Shown in pieces: positions 22,996-34,743 of a stretch of DNA of 64,000 nucleotides. Source of the stretch: Capitella teleta (lineage: Eukaryota; Annelida; Polychaeta; Capitellidae). Below the pieces are notes generated by a model. It had not been told where the DNA came from. It was given only the letters and a program-made list of their open reading frames with translations, and did no database searches. The position numbers and the translations under genes were made by a program. Every line of letters starts with the position of its first letter. The stretch's first letter is position 1. The stretch lies in contig KB311873.1 in the NCBI GenBank assembly GCA_000328365.1, positions 10,555 through 74,554 on the forward strand. The letters run 5' to 3'.

Positions 22996-24739
22996 CTACA
23001 ATTGCAAGAATGTACGAAAAAAAAAAAGACTGCCCAATTACGAAACACTTAGTCTCAGTACTGGCCAAAATAGTATTTCGATCACATAGAGTAGAGTGAT
23101 CATGCTGAGCGCCGATTTATGCTCTATCAGCATGCAACTGTCTCATATATTGAGTGATGCACGTACACTAAACAGAACGGAGCAATATTCTTACAACTAT
23201 CGACAACCCTTCTCAGCACGATGGCGCGAAATCAGCCAAAGTTCAACAACATAATGCAATATTCGTTCGCATGAAATCCGACGCTCCGTTAATTGGCATG
23301 GCCACGGCCGTGTTTACATTGAGCAAAGTGCCTTAAATACGTTTTTAACGTGCATAAAATCGCTCAGAAGTCATATTCGTCGTCCGATTTTGGCCAAACT
23401 AAGTAGATTTTTGGATATAGAATTTAGCTTCAGGTACCGTACGTAGGCGGCTAGAATTTGTTTTCATTCTGTCTCAACTTTCCCGATCTCTCGCTTAGCT
23501 CTCGAATAATCGACACTCTGACCAAGGATACCCTTTATTTCTCTTTTTTGTTTTTTTGCTCGGACTCAGCCTATAATACATGGGATCTATGCTGGCCTGA
23601 GTTCCCGATCGGGGATTACAAATTATTCTACAATTCAGCATACCCTGAGATAAACTCAATATCAAAACAATGATAAACTCATATCCCAGAGTTATCATGA
23701 TGAGTTAGATAAAAATAAAATAGAGAGTGAACATCATACCAAAACCTTAAGATCCCACTTACTCTGCATTATAACATACCACTCATTAAAACTTTAACCC
23801 AATCTCATCATAGCAAGGATCAACAGAAGCCAAGGCTTAATCCACAATAGATCTCGAAAAGTCAAGTGAAACATTCTGCCTCAACTTCAACAAGAATGCA
23901 TTGATCGATTCGTTGATCAGTTTCCCTCTTAATGTATGCAAATCTTTCAGAAATTAAAGAAAACATCTGTGTAAGTACGCCATGCATGTGCATGCGTGCA
24001 CCTTTCTGAAAAACTAAAATTTGTTGTATTTTATGACTTCCCTAACACCCTTGCCTTTAATTGTGCGCTTTCGTTGTTTTATATTCAGCATCATGATCGA
24101 GCGATGTTGAGCGATGTACTAGCAACATATGAATGACTGATACTCACCATCTTAACTGTTGTCCTAAAATCGGAAAATGGGCGCCTTGTATTCCTGTTGT
24201 CATGACAACTTCTAATGCATGTTTTAACGCGATGATATTCTACGATTTTTTCCTTGCTCTTCACGTTTTGGGCTCAACATTAAAAAAAATTCGGATGAAA
24301 AAAAAACAAAATAAAATCATAATTTAAATAGAATTGGATGTACATAAATAGAAATGTCCCATATCTTAAATCGACGTAAGGTTCGAAATAATTTATTAGA
24401 ACTTTAAGCATTTACAATAGCATAGAATTTTGTCTGCGCTTTTCCTCTCATGCGCAGTGCGGAATTCTATAGGTATTTTAGTTCTTTTCGTCCTGTGACA
24501 CACACGCTAATCATCATCAACATTGCAACAATAACATACTAACAACAGCCACACTTTCATGTGAGTCGTCTGTCGAGGGTCATCGAACACCAGAGACACT
24601 GAATAATATATGGAATTGGACTTTTGATATTTGAAAAGGAGGAGAGGCGTATTCGAGATGCGGCCTCACATACATCTTGTTGATTTTTACTGCAGATCAC
24701 GGTTTCTGACTGTATAATATTATGAGAGTCGCCGGAGAA
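22996..24739. other. Intergenic or unresolved upstream part of the TOG gene
   Basis: Missing 5' exons of the TOG gene may lie here. I saw no frame with convincing HEAT-repeat sequence. Short AT-rich open frames only. Confidence 0.4.
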
Positions 24740-25400
24740 GAAACACCTATGTTGCTCTCTTTCGAGTCAGCGCATTTATGGAGGCATCTAGGCTGAGAAC
24801 ACTGTCCAGAATGAAGCCCAGATGACGGTGCTCATGGCTGTCCTCGAGAGCGGAGCCGGCAAATGTAATTGGCGGTGGAGTGGTGGTGCTGCGGGAGATA
24901 AACATGGCCACTCTTTTGCTTGCATTGAAGCGCATACCCCAAACTTCTGCCCATCTGGCTGCAATACGCAGGTCTTCTTCGACAGCAGTGCAGAGATGGG
25001 TCCTTTCTAGTGCAATAAAGCATCGTATTATCTACATAAACGAGTGCTTCAGGATGACAGTCAGGGTGAGAGAGGCTGGTACTTGCAGAGAGGCTGTGAT
25101 ACAGGTCATTGAGGAAAAGGAAAAATAGAGTTGGGGCAATAGCGCTTCCCTGGGGCACCCCTGAGCTAACTTGGTTATTGGTGATGAGTACTGGTCGACA
25201 ACGACATACTGGGTACTGGGCAGGTAAGATTCGACCCAGAAGAATACTCGTCCATCGGTACGGCGAGTGTGGTTTGCACAGGCTAGTGTGAATTTTTGTC
25301 GGACTGTTACTATAGGCTTTGATGGGCTTCTCGGGTTCGAGCTGTACTGTGGACAGACAGACAAAAACATTTATTGTGGTGAAAAAAAAAAGCAAAGAAA
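24740..25400 (-). mobile_element. Decayed LINE reverse transcriptase fragment
   Basis: Minus-strand frames carry SSGVPQGSAIAPTLFFLFLN (RT domain with the conserved GVPQGS..AP.LF), EALVYVDNTMLY (the YxDD catalytic box, here YVDN), then in another frame MRFNASKRVAMF and HRHLGFILDSVLSLDASIN (post-catalytic domains of CR1/Jockey-like LINEs: FN..K, H.HLG..LD..LS). Several frame changes and the altered catalytic Asp show it is dead. Long open frames on the opposite strand here are shadows. Confidence 0.8.
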
Positions 25401-25924
25401 AGAGTTTAACAGTGAATAGATAACTTAGGAGGCTGGCGTTATGACCTTTCGGCCGCTGGCGCACCAGTACGTCATCTGAAAGAAAAAGAAAAAGAAAGAA
25501 AAAGAAGAGAAAAAAAAACCAGGATAAAGGCAAAAAGCGAAATGAAACAAATAACCAAAATAAACAAATGAAAAACGAAAGGAGAAAAATTGTGAAAAAA
25601 AAAATTTGAAAATTCATGTAATGAAATAATTATAACATATGTCAAATGAATCATAGTGAAAGAAACATAACGATACAAGCAACAACAGCAATATACACAA
25701 AAGTTAAAAATGAGAATCGGAAATCGGATACATGTATTGTTGTTATTATTATTACAGATGTAGCAATTAAGGATCGCACATCTTTCAGGATAATTATTGA
25801 ATTCTTTTTTTTTTTTTCTTCTTTTTTTTCTTTTTTTTCTTTTTTTTTTCAGGTAATCGAGTAAATGTTAAGATGCCCGCGAAAGTGGGAGAGTAGTTGC
25901 TTGAAATTTTACAAAAATAAGTTT

Positions 25925-26275
25925 TTAATAACTGTCAATCAGAGTAGCGCTTCTATTGTAGGAACGTGTAGGGAGTTTGATTTTTGGAATGAATCTTTCA
26001 GTGAGAACAGAGTGTAGGAATTCGTTATAAATAGGTTTATCACTCCACTTAAGCAGATCGATGTTGAAATCACCAGCGATAATGCATTCACCGTTTCGGT
26101 TGTTGACATTTTTGAGATTTTCAATAAACTATTCAATGAAAGATGTTAATTGCTCAATAGTGTTAACAGGTGTTCTGTATATATTTCCCATAACTAGGGG
26201 TTTCTTGAAGCTTTCATTCTCCAATGGAATAAAAAAAGACACTCCCAGATCGAAGATGGGGCCGTATTGATAATA
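25925..26275 (-). mobile_element. LINE endonuclease fragment
   Basis: Read on the minus strand: FKKPLVMGNIYRTPVNTIEQ (the GNIYR/VYRPP block), then ECIIAGDFNIDLLKWSD (the AGDFN motif of the apurinic-type endonuclease) and SYNRSATLIDSY. This is the APE-type endonuclease domain of a non-LTR element. It lies upstream in the same orientation as the RT fragment at 24.7-25.4 kb, separated by purine/pyrimidine tracts, so both may belong to one decayed copy. Internal stops are present. Confidence 0.75.
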
Positions 26276-26340
26276 ATGTATTCAATTTGGATTAACCTTA
26301 CATTTGGTGGCCTTATGATTTATGATACCTTAATAATTTA

Positions 26341-26760
26341 TTTTAAACGCTAAGAGCACATACCCACCAGAGCAATCAGTACATGGACCTTATGGAAGAG
26401 CGGTAGGTATAATTATGTAGAAGACACGAGTCGAACGCATGGTTTATTCTGCGAACAAAAAGCTTTACACTCGATGCCTGAGGTCATAATCCGACCGATC
26501 GCTTTTATCCACACCAAAATAATTTAATGAGCACTACATAATATGGTAATATTTTAAACGCTAAGAGCACATACCCACCAGAGCAATCAGTACATGGACC
26601 TTATGGAAGAGCGGTAGGTATAATTATGTAGAAGACACGAGTCGAACGCATGGTTTATTCTGCGAACAAAAAGCTTTACACTCGATGCCTGAGGTCATAA
26701 TCCGACCGATCGCTTTTATCCACACCAAAATAATTTAATGAACACTACATAATATGGTAC
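26341..26760. repeat. Tandem duplication, two 211-bp copies
   Basis: The block starting TTTTAAACGCTAAGAGCACA at 26341 recurs from 26552. The copies are virtually identical; I saw one base difference (GAGCACTAC versus GAACACTAC). The unit has no open frame of note. High identity implies a recent duplication or an assembly artefact. Confidence 0.9.
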
Positions 26761-27486
26761 ACGTTCAAAATAAAACAGACGCGCAATACATATAGTTTCT
26801 TTTTAACCTAACTGGAAATACTTCATTTTAAACAGAGATTTTATTTATCACAAGTGACGAACTTCATCTTCTCTTTTTATATCTTTCCTGTTAATATTTT
26901 CAAATGCTCGTTTCATGTGAAGTGCATTATTACTGTTGATTCCTGTTATTCAATGAAATCTATCAATGCCATCAATCGAATTCAATTATATTTAGGTGGT
27001 ATATTATACATGTATGTCTGTATACATATATTATATTGTATACGTGTATATAAGAGAGTAAATTAATTATTTAAATTGAGAGTTATTTGACTACTATGAG
27101 CAGTACATTCCCACAATTTTATTTGGGTTCAAATCACTCTGAGGGGCTGTGTTAGGGGGTATAAATGAAAATTTCCCGGGGGAGCATGCCCCCGTACCTC
27201 CTGCGAGTGGCTGCAGGCCTTTGCCGCCTGTTATGTTGTGGTTGCAATAAGTGCTATTATTTTGGGCTGATGAGGACCCTGATGTTCTCCTGTTGTTGTC
27301 GTTGTCGTTGTTGTTGGTTTTGTTTATTTGGGGCGGAGGGGGGTATATTACAATTCCTCAATAACGATTAGCTCTCATGTTGTAGCTCAATATTACTCAT
27401 TCATTTCATTAATTTTTGCTATTTCGATGAATAACTTATAAGAATTATTATAAGAAATACTTGTCATAAAGATGGTACTACAACTA

Positions 27487-27612
27487 CAGGTGGTGTTTCC
27501 AGGCTTGTGATGCAATTTGCATGACTGGTATAAGTTCACAAAAACGGTCATGGAAGTTTGTATTTGTGTCATGGAAAAGGAATTTTGTGACCTGGAAGGC
27601 GTGGGAACCCTG
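27487..27612. mobile_element. Possible short hAT-like MITE
   Basis: Ends read inward as CAGGTGGTGTTTCCAGGC (left) and CAGGGTTCCCACGCC followed by TTCCAGG (right), resembling the CAGGGTTCCC termini of some hAT elements. No 8-bp target duplication is visible. Just downstream of the ENTREP-like gene. Confidence 0.3.
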
Positions 27613-27768
27613 CCCAAGGCTCTATCTATGCCCCCTATGATTATAAATTTCAATTTCTGAACAAACGATAAAAACTTTATTTCTTTGTACGAATGGGCTA
27701 CATGTATACATAATATAAGAATAAATGTATTAGTCCGGTATATAACAGAAGCAGAACATAATAAGCTT

Positions 27769-27774
27769 TTTATT
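27769..27774 (-). terminator. Poly(A) signal AATAAA for the ENTREP-like gene
   Basis: TTTATT on the plus strand, 27 bp past the stop codon at 27801. Confidence 0.5.
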
Positions 27775-27800
27775 GTTGATTTCACTCATATAGCAGGCCT

Positions 27801-30800
27801 TCATATACTCGGAGCGGGTGATGACCTCGATCTGTATGATGGAGCAGGGTCCATGCCCGCGTAAGGAGGGAGTTCAAAGTCAGTGTAGGGAGGCGGGGGT
27901 TCGCTGGGGTAGGGAAAACATCCAAGTGAAGACAGTGAGGTCGTGCAGGGGTCAATCAGGTTGAGGTAGGCCATCCTTGTGGGCATATAAGGGTTGCCAG
28001 GACGCGGGCGCGTGGGGCAGGATGAACGGGCTCGCCGTGGGGGACGACTTCTGTATTGCTGCAGGTGATGTTCATGTCGACGAACTACAGCTGCATTGGG
28101 ATGTAAGCGGTGAAGCTGCAACGGGTGCAGCTGCTGCAGTTGCCGTGTTGGGCCTGTAACTGTGCTACGTGAACTGTCACTCATGGACCTCTGCACCCCA
28201 CGTGGCAGTGGATGCCGCACCCGGGGTGGATGCAGCTGCGCGTCGTCGCAGCTGCTGTTTCGACGGTGTACCTGTTCATTGGTGACGTTCTGTGCGTCCT
28301 CTCCTCCGCTTGAATGACGCTGAATGCGCAGTAATCGCGCCTGCTCTGTTCCGGGAAGATCCACGCTCTGGTTGATCAGCCTCTCCTCCATGCCAGGCAG
28401 CGTTATTCTTGGAAACAGACGTGATTCCGCCGCAGCTGCAGCCGCAGCTGCCCTCCGCACACGACTACGACCTACTGTATCACGTGACACTGTTTCAGTG
28501 CTTTGCTGTCGGCTTGAAAGAGTGATGCCGTCTTGTGGCGTCATCTCCATTTCAATCGGAGACGACATCATCTTTGGAAAGAGAACAAAATAATTTTGCA
28601 TCTCATCTATTCACCACGTGTTCGCACCTCCGTCGTGTCTTGGTCGTTTGGGTCTTCGCGCCAACACTTCAGGAAAACCAGCACCGTGATGACGCAGAGG
28701 CAGAGAAGAATTGCAAGGGCGTCGAGAATACACAACGCAGTCATGTAGTCACGCAGATTGTATTCAATGGCTGTGCAGCTGGGGCTTTTGCGAAAGACGA
28801 ACTCAAATTCACCTTTGAATAAACAAAGAAAAAAACTCACACTTTTATCATTGTTTTGTGCGGTTTGTACCTGTTTTGAGTGGCGTCTTGTATGCGTCGT
28901 TGTCATCATCAACGCTGACGAAACATCGACAGACTGCTTCCTTTGCTTCGTATTGGCAAATCTCAAAGCGAGAGAAATTGCTGAGAGATCTGCTCTGAAT
29001 AAGAATCGCGGACCCGAAGCACAGCGAGCAGCACACAACGTTCAAGACAAACGTGGTCACGTGCTTCAAAAGTAGAAAAGATATAATATAATAATGGATT
29101 TTGGAACGTATTTCAAAGAGGTTACTGACCAACACCAATGCTTTGCGTCTGTATAAGACAATCACCAATATTCCTGCGCACAGCAACTGTTGATGAGTAA
29201 AGATATTGTTATCAAGAATGTGCAGCTAAGATCTGTAGAAAAAAAAATTCATGAATAATTTTTTTAATGTATAAAAGACTAGAATGTGAGGCTAAAACTC
29301 TTTCTTTCGGTGCAATCCGAATCCAGTCAACAATGATTAACTTCAAGGGTGACCATTTGACCACTACTCCACTACTGTTCACCGTCCATCCCAAGATGCA
29401 GTGGTACGTGGTTTCATTGTTCATGGCATTGGCAATGCTGAGGTCACAAGCTCACACCGCACGTAGAATAATCCATTAATGACGCAATCCTCCTGCAAGC
29501 GTTGCGTATGGTGTCAATTAACGGTATTAACCGCATCTCCAAACTCAGAATGTAATTCAGAATATCTGCATAATAATGCATACAATGCCTGCTGTCCAGC
29601 ATCCTCAAGTACTCTTATCTTTAACTCGCGCTGCGAATATGACGCCATCGTATATACAATAATTATATCACTGCTTATCTTAATTTTACCAGCACATTTG
29701 AATTTAATTCTTGAATGTAATTTATTTGGAATGAAATATAAAATCACAATGGGAAATGGAATTTGTGCAGTGTAATATTTTAATAATCAAATAATTTGAA
29801 CGTTCTGTTTAATAATAGATTAATCCTTTCATAAATTAAGCTACGACCCACGTGATCTGCCGTGTCAGGGAATGCATCGGGGTGAAATTTAACTCAACGG
29901 AAATAATTAAATTCCAACATGGTATAACAATATACATGTACGTCGTATACACTTGTAGCCTATTATGGGCGTGGTTGCCATCAGTTTGAATATCCAGAGA
30001 AGGTAAATGGGGGGGGGGGATACACGTCTAACATCCTTTTGTTTAGGAAATATACTCGATACGTATCATCGGTGATGATTCTGCTACCAAAGTACATGAT
30101 CGCTGTCTCGTTTTAGCCGTCGTAAAAGGTCTGGGTTCCGGCTGCATTATGTTGGAATATGACATGTATTGATGCACAATTATTCGAAAGCTCTTGAAAC
30201 ACAAATTATGTATACATGCAGTCGTATATGATTCACGTGATTTTATCGAAAGACATTTCAATTAACATGCTTTGTTTATTAGCAATCACAGTGCAGCACT
30301 AGAATTGCATCGTGCGGTGTAGCAATTACAATTATTGAGCTTCTCGAAATTCGATACCAAACTTTCAAGTGTGTTTCATGCAGCCGGCGTGCGACATGAC
30401 TTGCCTATATTATGTGTTCATTATAGTACGTATGCAATTAACATATATATGTGCATGTACATCTGTATGTACTTGAAGTCTTGAGCATGGTAGGACAGGT
30501 TTGTGCTTCAAGTATCCCTCTACACATGCAATAATGTGAGTAAACCTGACCATTCCATGGAATACCTACTAAAATACCATTGGTGTACGTCGGGATGGTC
30601 TCCACCAGTTCCAGTGATGACGTCAAAGTTCTAACGCTGAAGTAAATAGCGCTGAGGAGGAAAGCCACGACGATCTGCAGAAGTCCTGCGACCACGAACA
30701 CCAAGAGCGCCCTCTTGGAGGAGGTCCCCATGCCTCCAGGACACCAAGATGAACATCCATACCGGCGAGACTTGGAGCAGCAGACAACCGAGGAAGCCGA

Positions 30801-30887
30801 GCTGTCCGTCGGGGCGGATTCAAACAGAGGCCGTCGGCTGCTGAACACATAATTCCGGGCGCCGTAGCTCGGCATCGTTATTTTCAC
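27801..30887 (-). CDS. ENTREP/FAM189-like four-span membrane protein with PPxY motifs, five exons
   Basis: Minus-strand exons: 30566-30887, 29130-29173, 28871-29063, 28628-28812, 27801-28571 (322+44+193+185+771 = 1515 nt), giving 504 aa. TM1 RALLVFVVAGLLQIVVAFLL; then LTSS, a FAM189 signature; TM2 across the splice, GILVGILVIVLYRRKALVL; TM3 TTFVLNVVCCSLCFGSAILI; a Cys-bearing loop (CRCF); then SPSCTAIEYNLRDYMTALC leading into TM4. Order, loop sizes and Cys positions match ENTREP (endosomal transmembrane epsin interactor). The long cytosolic tail has a mixed-codon alanine run (about 28430-28455 on the plus strand), Arg/Ser-rich sequence and PPPPY plus LPPY motifs near the end, docking sites for WW domains of NEDD4-type ubiquitin ligases such as ITCH. 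TMEM255 is the main alternative, but spacing favours ENTREP. Four-span topology with cytosolic ends is inferred. Confidence 0.72.
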
Positions 30888-31517
30888 GTCTCCGATCGCA
30901 GTTCATCCATTTTGAAATGAAAGCCAGGTGTTGTTGCGCTCTGATCAATTGGAATGCACTGCGATCGATTTCACCCCGTTGAGCATGCATGTGGATCGAT
31001 AAATGAGCGATTGGTTCCCCTTAGGCCACCTGGTCGAGCATTGCTCATTCGCGAGTTAAATAGGCCGAGTTTATGCATAATACGAGTGGTTTATCTATTG
31101 TTTACTTTTTATGTTGTTTAATCTTTTTATTTTACACAAGTATTTGGAGGTCGTAACTTTTAATCTTTAAACAATATTGGCAATAGTTACAACAGCAAAT
31201 TCAACCGTCATGGATTCGGCATCATCACAGTGAACATCTGCATTTCAGCAATGAAATTGAAACTTCTGCGTCGATCGTAGATACATTATTAACCACGCGA
31301 GAAGGTATAGAGATATAATTACACAGATTCGAACTCAGCATAATAATAATTACATTATTTATGCTATGGATTTAACTATTTGAACACAACTTGAAGTTTA
31401 TTAAATCGTGGTGTGGGGAATTAGGTCTTATTGTTAACCCATCTTGCATTATTTTTCATATTGTTTTCTTGCACGATATCTGAGGGTTTTTTTCTCCTTT
31501 TCCTATTTCCCTGAGAA
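30888..31517. other. 5' flank of the ENTREP-like gene
   Basis: No gene seen. The promoter and leader should lie here; no motif is claimed. Confidence 0.5.
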
Positions 31518-31643
31518 ATTTTTTTTTCTCTCTCTCTCTATCTATCTCTATCTTTTGAGAGCCACAATATAATTGAAACTCCATTCTATATGATAATATG
31601 GACGTTTGAATATGCAATGCCTTTCACTTTTTTCTTTCTTCTT

Positions 31644-31674
<31 letters not shown>

Positions 31675-31812
31675 TTAAGGAAGAAAAGAAAAGAAAGAAA
31701 AAAGTGAAAAGCAGTGCATATGCAAACGTCCATATTATCATATAGAATGGAGTTTCAATTCTATGGTGGCTCTCAAAAGAGAGAGAGATAGAGAGAGAGA
31801 AAAAAAAGATAT
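31518..31812. repeat. Long near-perfect inverted repeat (hairpin or foldback MITE)
   Basis: Arms 31553-31640 and 31691-31778 are 88 bp each and differ at only about five positions, starting TTTTGAGAGCCAC at the outer end and meeting at TTTTTTCTTTCTT. The 50-bp centre is a (CTT)n run followed by GAA-rich sequence, itself largely complementary. The outer flanks are CT-rich on the left and GA-rich on the right, extending the symmetry to about 295 bp. No clear target-site duplication. It lies past the otopetrin poly(A) signal, so it is probably not in that mRNA. The open frames through it encode only simple repeats. Confidence 0.92.
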
Positions 31813-31934
31813 TTAAGAACCTAATATGTGCTTCAAATAGAATGAATATAGCATTTGATTTGCAGTGATAAGAGTATGTAAATAATACAAGCATCAATTA
31901 AACAATACCAATGACAGAATGCTGTTTCCATGCC

Positions 31935-31940
31935 TTTATT
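31935..31940 (-). terminator. Poly(A) signal AATAAA for otopetrin
   Basis: TTTATT on the plus strand, about 105 bp past the stop codon at 32044. Confidence 0.6.
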
Positions 31941-32043
31941 AAAATGCAAATACAAGAATATACAATATATAGTTATAAATGGGCCAAAAGGGGCGTTTAT
32001 AATAAATGCTTCAGCCAGTAATGCCAACACAAAGAAATCCGTT

Positions 32044-34743
32044 TCAATCGAGGAACTCCGTCTCGATGACATTCGTCTCGGGTTCGTAGACTGAGCGCCA
32101 CATATCAGCGAGACAGATGCTGGAGTGGAAGCGGAAGAAGAGAAGCAGTGGGAGGGTAGTGTCCAGCACCAGCGGCCACGCAATGCTGCCGAACACTAGC
32201 TGCTCTTGCTGAAGGATGACACTCTTCTCCAAGAAGCTCTTGAAAGTCCACGCTGCAACATTACACACAACGAGGAAGCTGACCGCTCCGCGACCTGGCA
32301 TCTTGTCGTGCTGTTCGTCGTTCACTGTGATACGTTGCATGCCATCGGCGATGAACATGGTCTGGAACACTGCTTGACCGATAGCCAGCAGACCGGACAC
32401 AATGTTCAGGATGATAGCCGGGTTGTCGGCGTAGATGCCACCCCGCGAGCGAGCGATCAGTGAGCCAGCGATGCTGAATAGCTCAAGCACAATGAGGCCC
32501 ATAGCAGACGAAATCAACAAGTAGTGGTCGATCGAGTTCTCTCGGCTCAGGTCATAGCCGAGTGGGTATAATTGCATGACACCAAATAAGGTACCGATGA
32601 AGAGGATAATGTTGATCATAAGATCACACACCTGGAAGGTGAGATCAGCGCGATTGGCCGTGTCCTCTTCCTCTGACCAAAAGTGGAAGAGGACGATGGA
32701 TACAATCACACCCGACATGATGATCATGCCCATGAAGGTCCCTTGATGAGCCTTCTGGAATCCACCAGGAGCCTGGGGCTTCAGGGGCTCAAACAGATCC
32801 TCCCCTTTTCGGTAGGCTTGACGTAGAGCTTTGCGTACTGTCTCTAAGATATCACGGGTGACCTGAACGTTCATGTCTGTGAACCGCGACGCCATTGTGG
32901 CAACTGCAACTAAACTGTATTCCAGAACAAAGGGGAATAGGTAGGGTGAAGCCTCTGCCATCAGAGTGGTTGTACATGATGTCCCTAGAAAAAGAATTAA
33001 ACCAAATTAAACATTGCAATGGGAGAAAGAGCAGGCTGACCATTGGAATCTTGGTAATGTGAGCCGTCGTGGCCAGCCTCCTGTATCCCGTGCATGACCT
33101 CCTCGACCATGACCCTGAGCCAGACGCAGAAGTTGGTTGCAAGGACGTGCATAAGACCAAACCGCACAAGTGCTTTGTGTTTACGGATGACCAGCTGTAG
33201 CAAAATATCACTCGTTTTCAGATATTTATTGAGACATTACATCCATACAGTGTGGGTCTTGAACAGAAAGAAAGTCTGCACGATTATAAATCCCATGGAA
33301 AACACGCTGGTGTATCTCAACGTGTTCTTCTTGCAGCCGGGAGTAATCAATCCACTGAACTCATTCTCGATCTTCAGGGCAACCAAAATCAGATTTCCAA
33401 CAGCGAAAACTGCAAAGATATCGAAACAATAAAGCCCCAAGCGTCTGGGGGCTCACTCACCCAAACAGCCAAGTCGTAGATAGAAACTAGTTCCTTCGTG
33501 GGACATGGTAGCCGTGCCGTGTTTAAGGATGATGTACTCTTGGACATCTTCCTCCTCCAGTTTGTCCTTTTCTACAGATCCAATTTCTTCCGAGGCAGAC
33601 GTACTCTTAGCGTCGCTGTTTTCATTGGTGTCAGTGTGGTCATTGTTGTCCCCAGTCGCGTTCTCCGTTTGGGGGTCACTGGGGATGTTGACCTCCGAGA
33701 GGGAAGCAGGGGAGTGGGTCCTCGGGATTTGCTTAGCGATCAGCATCTTTTTTCTTTTTTTGTGACTCTACCTTTTGTGCATTGTGACGTGATAAAGTTG
33801 AAGGTAGATCAGAAAAACAATTGACACGGTGTAGATGTACACGAGAAATGCCTGTGGCATGACATCAACGATAGAACACAGCAGTTCACATAACGCAGAT
33901 TCACTAACCCCAACAAAGTGATGAGTCAGCCAGTATCCAGTCAGAGCTTCCGTTGTCGGGATAACCAGGCCAACCAGAACCAGAAGGACGGCATACAGGA
34001 TGCTCAGACCAATAGAACGCGGATACCTGCATAAGGTGAATGGCGTCAGCGTTAGAACCACACATAACGGTGCTTGTGTCATACCCTTTGTGCTTGCTTT
34101 CTGGGTGATGCTTCCCTCCGACGGCTTTGCTGACCCTCTCATCGACCCTAAATTGGACGACGGCGCCCAGATTGTTCATTTCGTGTCCATTCTGATACCC
34201 TGGATTCTCCACGCCATCCATGAAGTCGCCAGGTCGCAGAATATCAGTCTGTATGACTTCCGCTTCCGCTGGGCTGCCAGAAGAGGAGAGTGTTTGATTC
34301 ACCATTTATTCCACTACTGTCATGCAACATGCACGACCCACTGACAGTCTTCGACCAGCATGTTTCAACATAGAATACAATATTGTGTAAATTGTATTAT
34401 TTCAGTCATGACACAGTACCCTTATTTGCTGTATCCTTATTTTTATTGACACAATAAATGAGTCAGAACAAAGACTACTGTCAAACAAATTAGGAAATGA
34501 GTATTTTCGGCTAATAGCTGAATGACACACAGTATTCAAATCACTATTATGACCTTGCAAACTGTGCTGACAGAACTTACTAGTACTGCATATGTAGCAT
34601 AATTATACACCTGCATACTAAAGAGCTAGATCGCTACTGGACATAATAAATTATTAAATATGAAGCTAATCTAATCAACGTGATAATATATCCACCCACC
34701 ACTCAAAATCGTCAATCTCTTCGTCAGCCATGTCGGAATGCAT
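32044..34743 (-). CDS. OTOP: Otopetrin-family proton channel, seven exons
   Basis: Minus-strand exons: 34700-34743, 34085-34273, 33772-34026, 33461-33720, 33249-33409, 33041-33194, 32044-32984 (2004 nt), giving 667 aa. Introns after the first are 58, 51, 51, 54 and 56 nt. The exon 3/4 junction has a weak acceptor and is the least certain. Family signatures: an early TM pair (GLSILYAVLLVLVGLVIP), a Ser/Glu-rich cytosolic loop, GTSFYLRLGCLVFAVGNLIL, RFGLMHVLATNFCVWLRV, SPYLFPFVLEYSLVAVA, and the C-terminal HSSICLADMWRSVYEPE near the last helix (HS..C.A..WRS.Y.P in vertebrate OTOP1). Length and helix count fit the twelve-span, two-half fold. Otopetrins are Zn2+-sensitive, acid-activated H+ channels used in sour taste, otoconia formation and calcification in other animals. 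OTOP1/2/3 cannot be distinguished. Confidence 0.93.

Noticed and set aside
27165-27210. GC-rich palindrome around GGGGGAGCATGCCCCC
   Set aside because: A short palindrome typical of TE-derived sequence; no flanking structure to support a call.
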